The notes: generated from the sequence alone by a model not told the origin. A stretch of DNA of 64,000 bases from an uncultured Clostridia bacterium (GCA_904399395.1 CAJFPJ010000014.1:1-64000); one strand, 5' to 3'; positions 11,293 through 22,722 are shown, counted from the first letter of the stretch. Numbers and translations: made by a program.

Positions 11293-11321
11293 ATTTTAGT
11301 ATATTTAGCCATATGTGTCAA
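11293..11321 (-). promoter_or_regulatory. Putative sigma-A promoter for glnA
   Basis: Minus strand TTGACA-N17-TAAAAT. Confidence 0.6.
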
Positions 11322-11556
11322 TCGTCTACGACCGGATTTTCACCCCCTGATCCGCTTTTTAGAAACATGCACAAAAAACAATTCTCATAAAGGAAAAATC
11401 CTGACTTTTGGCGGGAAGCATCTGCAACATTAAAAAAAAATCTTGCAATAAAATCGAAAAATATTTCTATTATTCACTTAATAGCATTATTTTAAGAATA
11501 ATTTTGTGATAAACTTGTAAAGTCAACGATTGGCAAACTAGGAGAAGCGAAATTAG

Positions 11557-12900
<1,344 letters not shown>

Positions 12901-12921
12901 TCATCCATACAGTCTATAAAA

Positions 12922-12948
12922 AAACAGCCGGGCAGTGTCCGGCTGTTT
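12922..12948 (+). terminator. Terminator of gdhA
   Basis: aaacagccgggcagtgtccggctgttttt. Confidence 0.85.
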
Positions 12949-13017
12949 TTGCGTCTATTTTGAAATCGAATAGATTCATTTTAGATTTTTATTATAAATT
13001 TTATACACTATATTTAT

Positions 13018-13055
13018 AAATATTATATAATAGTATTTACAAATATTATATAATA
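13018..13055. repeat. AT-rich 15-bp direct repeat (aaatattatataata x2, 23-bp period)
   Basis: Identical copies at 13018-13032 and 13041-13055. Confidence 0.7.
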
Positions 13056-13213
13056 TGATATTTTTATAGTAGAGACTTATTTCTTGCAAAAGCTCAGTCA
13101 TTCCCCCACCACAGCCAAATCCATTATGAAGAGGGCTCCCTCCGGTTCCTACTGGGAGCCGCAGGCCCACGATATCAGCGATTTGGAGAAAAAGTATTAA
13201 GGAGGGAAGTTGT

Positions 13214-13900
13214 ATGCTGAAAAAAGTCTTTGTATTCTGCCTCTGCGCAGTATTTTCCTGCGCGATTTGCCTGTCCTCCTGCTCTTCCTCAGAACAGGCT
13301 GAAGCCGACGTCCTATCGGCGGAAGAAATCGCGGCTCTGCGAGAAGACTATCCCATCTATACAAACACTCCACAGATTTCTCTACGTGCCGATATTCCTT
13401 TTTTAGATACTGTTAAATGGTGTCATACCGCAGCCTTGGTAGAAATCACCAGCTCTCCCCGGTATTATTCCGTCTCTCTTTCCGGCACGCTGCCGGAGCA
13501 GCTGGAAGAAAAATGGGAGGATATGGATATTGTCAACCGCGCCTATTTTTTCGAATATGAAGCCGTTGTCCTGGAGGATGCAGCCGGCATCCTCCAGCCG
13601 GGAGATGTAATCACTCTTTCATGTACCAAAGAGATGGAGGAATGCACCCCTGAGCTGAAAGTGGGGCAGAAACTTCTAACACTCTTATGTAAAACGGTAG
13701 ATGGAAAACCAAATCGGTATGGATTTGACCGGGAAGGGGCCTATTACGTGACAGAGGACGATTACATTCTCTCTGTCTTCGAAGAGGAGAAAGACGCCCA
13801 GTATACCGGATGGAAGGCAGATGCTTTTCTAGATGAACTGCGGCAGATAGATCAATTCGGCACAGGGCTCACCCCCGAGGAAAGGGATATAGTATACTAG
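13214..13900 (+). CDS. Putative lipoprotein, copy 1 of tandem pair
   Basis: Signal peptide with lipobox-like CLSSCSSS; RBS aaggagg; about 228 aa. Confidence 0.85.
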   Translation: MLKKVFVFCLCAVFSCAICLSSCSSSEQAEADVLSAEEIAALREDYPIYTNTPQISLRADIPFLDTVKWCHTAALVEITSSPRYYSVSLSGTLPEQLEEKWEDMDIVNRAYFFEYEAVVLEDAAGILQPGDVITLSCTKEMEECTPELKVGQKLLTLLCKTVDGKPNRYGFDREGAYYVTEDDYILSVFEEEKDAQYTGWKADAFLDELRQIDQFGTGLTPEERDIVY

Positions 13901-13919
13901 CTGGCAGGGAGGAAACTGT

Positions 13920-14591
13920 ATGCGGAAAAGAGTCTGTATATTCTGTCTCTTCTTTGTGTTTTCCTGCACGATTTGCCTGTCTTCCTGCTCTTCCCACGAA
14001 CAAGCCGATGCCGACGTCCTGTCGGCGGAAGAAATCGCAACTCTGCGGAAACAGTATCCCATATACACCAATGTGCCTCCTACCACTACTCGTGCTGATA
14101 TTCCTTTTATGACCATCCTTACCTGGTTTCCCACTGCGACGCTGGTAGAAATCACCAGCCCTCCCCAGTACTATTCCGTCTCCCTTTCCGGCACGCTGCC
14201 GGAGCAGCTGGAGGAAAAATGGGAGGACATGGATCTTGTCAACCGGGCCTATTTTTTCGAATATGAAGCCGTGGTTCTGGAGGACGCGGCCGGCATCCTC
14301 CAGCCGGGAGACGTAATCACTCTTTCATGCACCAAAGAGATGGAGGAATGCACCCCTGAGCTGAAAGTGGGGCAGAAGCTCCTGACGCTCCTCGATAAGG
14401 CGGCAAGCGAAAAACCAAACCGGTATGTATTTGACCGGGAAGGGGCCTATTACGTGACAGAGGACGATTACATTCTCTCTGTCTTCGAAGAAGAGAAAGA
14501 CGCCCAGTATACCGGATGGAAGGCAGATGCTTTTCTAGATGAACTGCGGCAGATAGATCAATTCGGCACAGGGCTCAGTTCTGAGCAATAA
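13920..14591 (+). CDS. Putative lipoprotein, copy 2 of tandem pair
   Basis: Paralogue of preceding ORF; lipobox-like CLSSCSSH; near-identical C-terminal half. Confidence 0.85.
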   Translation: MRKRVCIFCLFFVFSCTICLSSCSSHEQADADVLSAEEIATLRKQYPIYTNVPPTTTRADIPFMTILTWFPTATLVEITSPPQYYSVSLSGTLPEQLEEKWEDMDLVNRAYFFEYEAVVLEDAAGILQPGDVITLSCTKEMEECTPELKVGQKLLTLLDKAASEKPNRYVFDREGAYYVTEDDYILSVFEEEKDAQYTGWKADAFLDELRQIDQFGTGLSSEQ

Positions 14592-14661
14592 AGGATAGCA
14601 TCCCTGATTCAAGCAGACAGGCAATAAATATCCCCCGGCAAAGTGAATAGTTCCAGAAAGA

Positions 14662-14687
14662 AAGGCGCGGAGTTTCCTCCGCGCCTT
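14662..14687 (+). terminator. Terminator after tandem lipoprotein genes
   Basis: aaggcgcggagtttcctccgcgcctt followed by caatttt. Confidence 0.65.
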
Positions 14688-14793
14688 CAATTTTCGTATT
14701 CTTCTCTGCGAAGAGGAAGAAAAATCACATCTATACACTGTTACATACCTATTGACCAGAGAATAGAGAGTACATGATTCATTTCAAATTTCT

Positions 14794-15555
14794 TCAGAAT
14801 TCACAAAGCGCTTCCAAGGAAAGTCGCAGAGCCACAGGAAAGGCCCCTTTTCCCCAACCTCGTTCGTCATGCCTTTCCGTATTCGCCAGCGTATCGGCAG
14901 TAAAGAGAAGCTGGGCAAACTGAACTCCTCTGAACTGAGCACAGGCGGCCATAGCGGAACATTCCATCTCCACCGCATCACAACCTTCTTCCCTGCGGTA
15001 GTGCACCATTGCAGGCGTTTCTCGATAAAAGCCATCCGTAGTCCAGGTTTTACAGAAACGGCAGGGGACATCTTCTCGCTTCAGCACCTTTTCAATGGCC
15101 TCTATCCCCCTTTCTGAAAGCGTCACCCATCTGGCAGGAGGCAGATAGTGATAGGATGTGCCTTCGTCTCGCAGAGCATGGGTAGGTATTAAAAAAATAT
15201 TTTCCTCCCATCCGCGCAGATCACCGCAGCACCCCGCCGCAATAATTTTCTTCACACCGCAGCCAATCAGATAATCCAGAAATTCCACGGCTGCCGGCGC
15301 TCCAAGGGGCGCCTGACAGAAGCATAGTTCCATATCCTTATACACAGTTTTATAGATTGAATATGTTTTAGTTATTGTCTCAAATTTCCCAATTATATCA
15401 CAAGAATGTTGAGAAGCGAATGCATCCACCTCATCCAGTAAAAAAAGAAAAGCACAGCATTCCGGCAGCCTGGGCTCCCCTTTTACTCCGGGCATGATAA
15501 CCGCTTTAGGCTCTGTATCATATTCCAAAATCGGAATTTTGTTTTGTATCAACAT
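14794..15555 (-). CDS. Purine/uridine phosphorylase-family nucleoside phosphorylase
   Basis: GCGVKKIIAAGCCGDL, VEMECSAMAACAQFRGV; start at MLIQNKIPILEY with RBS aaaggag. Confidence 0.88.
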   Translation of the reverse strand: MLIQNKIPILEYDTEPKAVIMPGVKGEPRLPECCAFLFLLDEVDAFASQHSCDIIGKFETITKTYSIYKTVYKDMELCFCQAPLGAPAAVEFLDYLIGCGVKKIIAAGCCGDLRGWEENIFLIPTHALRDEGTSYHYLPPARWVTLSERGIEAIEKVLKREDVPCRFCKTWTTDGFYRETPAMVHYRREEGCDAVEMECSAMAACAQFRGVQFAQLLFTADTLANTERHDERGWGKGAFPVALRLSLEALCEF

Positions 15556-15577
15556 TAAGCTTTCTCCTTTATAAAAA

Positions 15578-15603
15578 AAATTCCGGAGGAAATTCCTCCG
15601 GAG
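15578..15603 (-). terminator. Terminator downstream of rlmH
   Basis: Minus strand ctccggaggaatttcctccggaatttttttt. Confidence 0.75.
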
Positions 15604-15628
15604 CAGCAAGGCGGCTCTTTGCTCGCAA

Positions 15629-16108
15629 TTATTTATGATATTTTCCATTATTCTGAATCTGAAACGCTCGATATATCTGTTCACACAGCATGACCCGCGC
15701 CAGCTGATGAGGAAACGTCATAGGGCTCATGGAAAGACGAAAATCTGCAGCACTTTTCACCCTATCGCTGAGACCAAAGGAACTGCCAATGAAGAAGGAT
15801 ATCGAGCTCAAACCACGCAGGGCAGCCTTTTCTATCACTTCTGAAAGCCCCTCTGAAGAAACAAGCTTTCCCTCAATGCAGAGAGCCACTTTAAGGGAAC
15901 CGGTCGAAGCAGACAACAGTTTTTCCCCTTCTTCCGCAAGAGCTGAGTCAATTTGTGCGTGCGAGGGATTTTCAGGTAATCTGCTTTCGCTAATTTCTTG
16001 AATAGAGAACCGGCAGAAGCCATTCAGCCGCTTTTCATATTCCGCGCAGGCATCGCGCCAATAGCGCTCCTTTAATTTTCCCACACAAAGGATCTTCACC
16101 GTCAACAT
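15629..16108 (-). CDS. rlmH: 23S rRNA (pseudouridine1915-N3)-methyltransferase
   Basis: MLTVKILCVGKLKERYW..., FFIGSSFGLSD, SPMTFPHQLARVMLCEQIYRAFQI. Confidence 0.95.
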   Translation of the reverse strand: MLTVKILCVGKLKERYWRDACAEYEKRLNGFCRFSIQEISESRLPENPSHAQIDSALAEEGEKLLSASTGSLKVALCIEGKLVSSEGLSEVIEKAALRGLSSISFFIGSSFGLSDRVKSAADFRLSMSPMTFPHQLARVMLCEQIYRAFQIQNNGKYHK

Positions 16109-16132
16109 CTGGTTCTCCTTATCTTCGTTCAC

Positions 16133-16927
16133 CTAAAACACAATAAAACGACCAGTCTCATTTTCTCTCGGTGCTACATTCAACTCATAATCCAAGCCTT
16201 CTTGAAGGCCCGCCATCGTAAGACCACAACGGGAGGTCTCATATGCTAAATCCGGCGTATTGTTCTCATGACTTAAATGAGCCAACCAGAAGCGTGTCGT
16301 TCCGCCGGCTGCAAAACGAACCAATTCATCAGCACAGGCCGTATTACTGAGATGGCCCCTTTGGGAGAGTATCCGCTTTTTCAGGGGATATGGATATGGC
16401 CCAGACCGCAACATAGCTTCATCATGATTGGATTCCAACACAAGGAGATCTACACCCGCTACTCCGCTGCGCACCTCATCTGACATAAAACCCAAATCTG
16501 TAGCAACGGCGGCGCTCCGCCCGTTACCCATATCTATACGAAAACCCACGCTTTCGGCACTGTCGTGAGAGGTATGAAAAGATGTTATGTACATACCAGC
16601 GCATTCCATCCCCTTTGGAGGGATGGGGGATGCTGTATACCGGTCTGTCAGACAGTTCATTTCCTCCAAGGCCTTCAAAGTGCCAGGAGCTGCATAAACA
16701 GGGATATGATGCCGTGAAGCCAATACCCGAAGCCCACAGATATGATCGCTGTGCTCATGGGTTATGAAAATACCACGAACAGCCTTCATATCCAGGCCGC
16801 AGTTCCCCAAAGCAGCTGTAAGCTGTTTTGCGCTTCGGCCCGCATCTATCAGAATACCGCTTTCGGCGGAGCCAAAATAATAGGAATTCCCGCTGCTACC
16901 GCTGAAAAGGGGACAAAACCGCGCCAT
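16133..16927 (-). CDS. MBL-fold metallo-hydrolase, YycJ/WalJ-like
   Basis: CPLFSGSSGNSYYFG, THEHSDHICGL; upstream of rlmH. Confidence 0.88.
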   Translation of the reverse strand: MARFCPLFSGSSGNSYYFGSAESGILIDAGRSAKQLTAALGNCGLDMKAVRGIFITHEHSDHICGLRVLASRHHIPVYAAPGTLKALEEMNCLTDRYTASPIPPKGMECAGMYITSFHTSHDSAESVGFRIDMGNGRSAAVATDLGFMSDEVRSGVAGVDLLVLESNHDEAMLRSGPYPYPLKKRILSQRGHLSNTACADELVRFAAGGTTRFWLAHLSHENNTPDLAYETSRCGLTMAGLQEGLDYELNVAPRENETGRFIVF

Positions 16928-17060
16928 ACTGTTCTCCAATCCTTTAAAATAATCTCAAAAAAGGAAGGGCAGACGATTCTTTATCGCCAGCCCTTATTAT
17001 TACAAATTACAAGCTGTATGAAAAACCTTTAAAAACCGCTCTCAGGGCAATCTGAAAAGC

Positions 17061-18359
17061 TCAAATCGCCTGCGGCACCGAAGGCTCTGGAACGGCTGTC
17101 CTGCGGATATCAGCTCCCAAGCTGCGAAGCTTCCCCACAATATCCTCATAGCCGCGTTCAATATATTGAATATCTTCCACCTGCGTAACGCCTCTGGCAC
17201 AAAGGCCCGCAATAAGCATGGCTACGCCCGCACGCAGATCCGTGGCTTTGACGATGGCTCCCGTGAGATGATCAACCCCTTCTATAACGGCCAAACGGCC
17301 CTCCACAGAGATACGGGCACCTAACCGACTCAGCTCATCCACATACTGGAACCGATTGTCAAAAATGCTCTCGTTTATAATACTGGTTCCTGAAGCTATG
17401 GAAAGCAATACAGCCATCTGCGGATGCATGTCCGTGGGGAAGCCAGGATGTGGCATAGTCTTGATTGTACATTTATTCAGCGGGCCAGTACGGCTTACCC
17501 GAATAGAATCGTCATACTCTTCGACCTTTACCCCGATTTCCTCCAGCTTTGCCGTAATAGAATCCAAATGCTTCGGAATCACGTTTTTAATGAGCACATC
17601 TCCGCTGGTAGCAGCAGCAGCTACCATATAGGTGCCTGCTTCAATCTGGTCGGGAATAATCGAATACACCGTGCCATGCAGGTGCTTACAGCCCCGAATC
17701 TTGATCTCATCCGTTCCGGCCCCACGGATATCAGCCCCCATAGAATTCAGGAAATTAGCCAAATCCACAATATGAGGTTCCCTAGCCGCATTTTCAATCA
17801 CAGTAGTCCCCTCGGCCTTTACAGCCGCCAGCATAATATTGATGGTGGCCCCAACGGAAACTACATCCAGATATACGCTGCTTCCACACAGATTCTCTGC
17901 AGCCACATCTACCATGCCGCCTTCCAAACTATAGGAGGCGCCCAAAGCTGAAAAACCTTTCAAATGTTGATCAATGGGACGAACGCCAAAATTACACCCT
18001 CCCGGCATAGCCACCACCGCATGATGGAAACGGCCCAAAAAGGCCCCCATCAAGTAGGCAGAACCACGCATACGGCGAACAAGCTCGTAAGGTGCCACAA
18101 AAGTGGCAATCGGGCGCGAATCAATCTCTACTGTGGATCTATCCACATAACGGATTTTAGCACCCATTTCTTTTAATATATGCAGCATATTGGAAACATC
18201 AGTGATATTAGGAATATTTTCAATGCGGCAAATATCGTCGCACAGGATCGTAGCAGGAATAATGGCAACTGCGGCATTCTTTGCGCCGCTGACGGTAACT
18301 TCGCCGGTAAGCCGGTTTCCCCCGTTAATTGTAAATCTCTCCAAAACGGCACGCTCCAA
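17061..18359 (-). CDS. murA: UDP-N-acetylglucosamine 1-carboxyvinyltransferase
   Basis: GGNRLTGEVTVSGAKNAAVAIIPA, RRMRGSAYLMG; 432 aa. Confidence 0.95.
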   Translation of the reverse strand: MERAVLERFTINGGNRLTGEVTVSGAKNAAVAIIPATILCDDICRIENIPNITDVSNMLHILKEMGAKIRYVDRSTVEIDSRPIATFVAPYELVRRMRGSAYLMGAFLGRFHHAVVAMPGGCNFGVRPIDQHLKGFSALGASYSLEGGMVDVAAENLCGSSVYLDVVSVGATINIMLAAVKAEGTTVIENAAREPHIVDLANFLNSMGADIRGAGTDEIKIRGCKHLHGTVYSIIPDQIEAGTYMVAAAATSGDVLIKNVIPKHLDSITAKLEEIGVKVEEYDDSIRVSRTGPLNKCTIKTMPHPGFPTDMHPQMAVLLSIASGTSIINESIFDNRFQYVDELSRLGARISVEGRLAVIEGVDHLTGAIVKATDLRAGVAMLIAGLCARGVTQVEDIQYIERGYEDIVGKLRSLGADIRRTAVPEPSVPQAI

Positions 18360-18733
18360 TCTTTATTTCGCTGTTTTAGTATGCCTGATTTTCGGCAATA
18401 TAAAGATCCCTCCGATTGAGGAATGCAGAAAAATTTTCAAACTATTTGTTACATCCACAACATATAAAAAAACAGCTTCTACAGCCTGTAAGTACTCATC
18501 TGAAATCGCCAAGGTACTTCAATGATAATAATACATCAGCCCGAAAATGTCAATATGACAGAAAAAAATGAAAATACTTTGTAACAGTTTTACACATTCT
18601 TTTTTCTCATTTCTATAATAAACAGATCGGATATTGCAATAAACGCAATAGCGATATATTCACCATTCTTAGGCAGTCAATTTTATAGCATTTCTTTTCT
18701 CACCTCTGAATATAAGGAACAATAAATCAAAAA

Positions 18734-18758
18734 GGAAATGCAGAAGATCCGCATTTCC
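18734..18758 (-). terminator. Terminator of M23 peptidase gene
   Basis: aaaaaggaaatgcagaagatccgcatttcctttttt. Confidence 0.8.
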
Positions 18759-18765
18759 TTTTTTC

Positions 18766-20475
18766 TTACGGGCTCACATAATGAAGAGGATTCTGTTTTA
18801 CTCCATTCAGGATGACCTCAAAATGAAGATGAGGTCCGGTGGAATTTCCTGTGCTGCCCACCCGTGCAATTAACTGACCTTTGCTCACTTTGGTTCCCGT
18901 GGGGACCAGAAGTTCACTGCAATGAGCATACAGAGTCCTGTAGCCATTCCCATGGTCGATGATAATCCGGTTTCCATAACCGTTCCCCCAACCTGAGGCT
19001 ACCACCGTTCCTCCGTCCGCCGCCACAATAGATTTCCCATAAGCACTGTAGCCAGAAATATCCAACGCCGGGTGGAAACTGCCCCATCTATATTCAAAAT
19101 TGGTAGTGATAACCTTCAGAGAGGGCACCGGCCACTGGAATTTTCCACTGCTCTCTCCAGGGCCTGTATACAAGGGGCGCTTCTTCGTTCCTGTAACAAT
19201 AACTTTATCAGTAGGCTCTTCCAGCACGGTAGAGGAAACATTTTCTCTCTTTGTTTCTGTGCCGTTCACATATGTGACTTTATCCACCTTTTTTTGCAGG
19301 CCATTTTTCCCCTGCTGTGTCACCTTAGAATAATCTGTATACTGGGTATCATCCTTTTTGGTAACAGTCTCAAAGGGTATTTCTTCTTCATATGTTTCTG
19401 TTTTGGTGATCTGCACACTCAGTCGCGGCACTTCCCTCTGCAGAGTCAACTTGGTGCCAGCGAACATTAGCTGTTCCACATTTCCTCCATTGAGGGCATT
19501 CAGCTCATCCAGCGTAAGACCATGCTCCTGAGCGATTGTAATAGGAGTGTCCCCATCTTTCACCGTATAGGAAACTTCTTCTGTTTCATTGGCGGTCAGG
19601 AACTGTTTCATTTCATCCGCTGAGATAACAGTAGAACTGGGGAAAAGCCCCGTCACCATTTCTACATCCTGCAGAAAGGAGGCCTCACACTCTGTATCGT
19701 CCCCCACAGCTTCCTCCAATATAGTGGAAAGCATATGATTCAAATCAGCACTGCTGCGGACAGCACCAATTAGTTCCCCATCCATATATAAGCCTGTGGC
19801 CTCTTCGATGATTCCGTTGCTCTGGCGGATCAAAAGGTCGCACACATCGGTTGCCTCTGTATATTGGGAAGAATTCATAACTTTAAGAGCAAAAACCGGT
19901 GTCAGAGAAATAGTAGAGTCGTTCTCTGATGCTGTGTCATGTACCATGCGTTCCGTCACCATTTCCATGGCTTGGTCAAACACCTGCTCATCCCGAATAG
20001 TCGCAATAGTTTGATCACCGTAACTGAGAGTCAAACCGTATTCCAGGCTGTTCCAGTATTGAACGGTCTGCACAAGAAAGAACAGAGCCACTACCGGAGC
20101 CGCAATATTAAAGAGAAGGCCCACAATCTTTTTATGGCGCACCAAGCCTCTTCCCGTTACAAGAAGGGATTCCCCCGCCGCACGCAATGCGCCCCGGGCA
20201 CGGGCTTTTCGTATTCTATCCCAGGCAATCGAGAACCCGTGGCGGACAGATACAAATTCCTTGCGGATCTTTTCTATCTGCTTTCCCAGTGTGGCCCGGT
20301 AAAGCCTTTTCAGGAAGCGGAACAACGGCCTCAAGAAGCGAACACATCGTCTGGAAAAACGTTTCAGAATCCGGATAGACTGAATCCCCACCATATAGAC
20401 AAATCTGGAAAAGGCAAGCAGACCCCGTTTAACGGCCGGGAGAGATCCCCGAGCCGTATCTTTTGTATTCTGCAT
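18766..20475 (-). CDS. M23 peptidase with LysM and G5-like domains
   Basis: LysM (VSYTVKDGDTPITIAQEHGLTLDELNALN), G5-like segment (YEEEIPFETVTKKDDTQYTDYSKVTQQGKNGLQ), M23 (HPALDISG, HLHFEVILNG); start at MQNTKD. Confidence 0.9.
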   Translation of the reverse strand: MQNTKDTARGSLPAVKRGLLAFSRFVYMVGIQSIRILKRFSRRCVRFLRPLFRFLKRLYRATLGKQIEKIRKEFVSVRHGFSIAWDRIRKARARGALRAAGESLLVTGRGLVRHKKIVGLLFNIAAPVVALFFLVQTVQYWNSLEYGLTLSYGDQTIATIRDEQVFDQAMEMVTERMVHDTASENDSTISLTPVFALKVMNSSQYTEATDVCDLLIRQSNGIIEEATGLYMDGELIGAVRSSADLNHMLSTILEEAVGDDTECEASFLQDVEMVTGLFPSSTVISADEMKQFLTANETEEVSYTVKDGDTPITIAQEHGLTLDELNALNGGNVEQLMFAGTKLTLQREVPRLSVQITKTETYEEEIPFETVTKKDDTQYTDYSKVTQQGKNGLQKKVDKVTYVNGTETKRENVSSTVLEEPTDKVIVTGTKKRPLYTGPGESSGKFQWPVPSLKVITTNFEYRWGSFHPALDISGYSAYGKSIVAADGGTVVASGWGNGYGNRIIIDHGNGYRTLYAHCSELLVPTGTKVSKGQLIARVGSTGNSTGPHLHFEVILNGVKQNPLHYVSP

Positions 20476-20632
20476 CGTCTGAACCTCGCTTTTAAAAGTT
20501 ACAGAGTTGTAACAATTTGTTTTATTATACAATATGGTTTTTAAATTTTCAAGAGGGAAAGCCCCATTGGCTCAAAAAACCAGACACACCAGCATTTGCC
20601 GCTTGTATGCATAGCCGTACAGAATACAAAAA

Positions 20633-20662
20633 GGGGAAACTGCTTTCCAACGCAGTTTCCCC
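20633..20662 (-). terminator. Terminator of NhaC-like gene
   Basis: ggggaaactgctttccaacgcagtttcccc with T-run on the minus strand. Confidence 0.8.
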
Positions 20663-20752
20663 TATCTACAACACTCTATGTTCTAAGCCACCTCTTAAAC
20701 AATATTCTCTTATGAAAGAGGCCTCAGAAATGAACCTTTTATTTCTCTGAAG

Positions 20753-22078
20753 TTATTTCCTTTTTTCAGTCCTTTTTCTGTGAAAGGCCCCATCCAACAG
20801 TATAAAAAGAACTGTGCTGACCCCCATCAGAATCGGGTAAAACAGATATGGAAGCAGCTCAACTGGCGTCAATGCTAAAGCCGCCGCACCGCTGCAGGCG
20901 TATAGAAGTTGAGCGCCATATGGAATCAGCCCCTGCCAGACAGATGTGAAGATATCCAAAAGCGCCGCTGTCCTACGGGGAGAAATTCCAAATTCTCCGG
21001 AAATATCCTTTGCAATAGGGCCCGCCATCACGATGGCAACCGTATTATTTGCAGTAGAAATATCCACTAGGGAACTCAGGGCTGCAATTCCAAGCTGAGC
21101 TCCCTTTTTTGTGTGCACATGGCGCCGGATTCCGCTGAGGATCCAATCAATGCCGCCGTTTGCTTTCACCAACCCGATGATACCGGCAACTACAATAGAA
21201 ATCACCGTTATATCATACATGCCCTGGATACCGCCTTTTCCATCCGGCCCTTGGAACATCACGGTAAAGATATCCTTCCACAGAATATTGCCGGTAGAAA
21301 CACCTACCACCAGAGAAAGCACCGTTCCCAAAACCAAAACGGCAAATACATTCATACCGGCCAAGGCACCAACCAAAACCACCACATAGGGAAGGATCTC
21401 AAAAAGATTATAGGAAAGGTCTTCCGTCACCTGGAAATCGCTTCCACTGGCCAAAACCAAATATAAAATCAAAGTTATCACAGCCGCCGGAAAAACGAGC
21501 TTTATATTTTCCCGGAATTTATCCTTCATCTCGCATCCCTGCGTCCGTGTGGCCGCTATGGTCGTATCCGAAATCATAGAGAGATTATCGCCAAACATAG
21601 CCCCAGAAACTACCGCGCCCAAGCACAAAGCTCCTGTGATACCCGTCTTCTCGCTGATTCCCACAGCAATGGGGGCAAGAGCTGCAATTGTTCCCACAGA
21701 TGTTCCCATTGCAGTAGAAATAAAACATCCGATCACAAACAGGCCCGCCACAGCAACAGAGGGAGGCAGGATAGAGAGACCAAAGTTCACGGTGCTGTCT
21801 ACTCCGCCGGCAGCCTGTACAGATCCAGAAAAAGCCCCCGCCAAAATAAATACCAGACACATGACCATAACATTTTCGTCTCCCATATTCCGGGTGACAT
21901 CTTCCAGCTTCTGCGCAAATGTCCGCTTTGGATTTTGAAAAAACGCCACCACCAAAGCAATCAGAAAACCTACCACAGCAGGCATGGCATAAAAATCATG
22001 GAATACAATCCCACTGCCTATGAATACCAGCAAAAACACCAGAATTGGCAAAAGTGCCAGCAGACTTCCCTTTTTCAC
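20753..22078 (-). CDS. NhaC-family Na+/H+ antiporter-like transporter
   Basis: Polytopic 441 aa; GTSVGTIAALAPIAVGISEKTG, GAMFGDNLSMISDTTIAATRTQGCEMKDKF. Confidence 0.85.
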   Translation of the reverse strand: MKKGSLLALLPILVFLLVFIGSGIVFHDFYAMPAVVGFLIALVVAFFQNPKRTFAQKLEDVTRNMGDENVMVMCLVFILAGAFSGSVQAAGGVDSTVNFGLSILPPSVAVAGLFVIGCFISTAMGTSVGTIAALAPIAVGISEKTGITGALCLGAVVSGAMFGDNLSMISDTTIAATRTQGCEMKDKFRENIKLVFPAAVITLILYLVLASGSDFQVTEDLSYNLFEILPYVVVLVGALAGMNVFAVLVLGTVLSLVVGVSTGNILWKDIFTVMFQGPDGKGGIQGMYDITVISIVVAGIIGLVKANGGIDWILSGIRRHVHTKKGAQLGIAALSSLVDISTANNTVAIVMAGPIAKDISGEFGISPRRTAALLDIFTSVWQGLIPYGAQLLYACSGAAALALTPVELLPYLFYPILMGVSTVLFILLDGAFHRKRTEKRK

Positions 22079-22260
22079 TTCAACTCCTCCTTTTTTCTAC
22101 CCAAGCAATAGACTTAGTATAGCGAACTTTTCAAAAAATTTCAATATACGACATACATTTCGTGTAAAAACATATGCTGTATCTAAAAAGGAAAAAAAGG
22201 GGGTAAGGAGTCAAAACTCCCCACCTCCCTTTTCTCTTCCATCACAATGCCGAAACTATA

Positions 22261-22722
22261 TTACGTTTTATAGACAAGATCCTTTTCTGTCCATCCTTCG
22301 ATAACAGGCAGATAAGCAGCGGCCCATTCTCTAGCTCCGGAAAGATCATGTTCCCGGTAATTTCCGCATTCTGCCGAACTTGCCGCCCCGGGAATTTCCC
22401 CCTCATAGGAGGAAATCCACTGGAAGCAACTGCGAATGAGGCCGATCACCTCTCCGTGAGTCATGCCCGACACAAGAAAATAGAATCCCGTCCTGCAACC
22501 CATGGGCCCGAAATAGATGACATGCTCTGTATACTCTGAATTTCTGGCATAGGTAGCGAAGAGATGCTCTAAAGTGTGGAGAACACCGTTGGGAAGATAT
22601 GGCGGGCAGTTGGGTTTCACCATACGAATGTCATAGGTCACCACGTCCCCGTCGATTCGGGAAAGATAGATTCCCGGTGTGAGCAGATCGTGGTTTACGC
22701 AGAAACTGGCAATTTTTTTCAT
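22261..22722 (-). CDS. luxS: S-ribosylhomocysteine lyase
   Basis: HTLEHLFATYAR (HxxEH), GPMGCRTGFYFL; 153 aa. Confidence 0.96.
   Translation of the reverse strand: MKKIASFCVNHDLLTPGIYLSRIDGDVVTYDIRMVKPNCPPYLPNGVLHTLEHLFATYARNSEYTEHVIYFGPMGCRTGFYFLVSGMTHGEVIGLIRSCFQWISSYEGEIPGAASSAECGNYREHDLSGAREWAAAYLPVIEGWTEKDLVYKT

Noticed and set aside
12976-13170. 64-aa minus-strand ORF in AT-rich tract
   Set aside because: Low-complexity I/Y/K-rich tail from AT-rich DNA; no RBS evidence.
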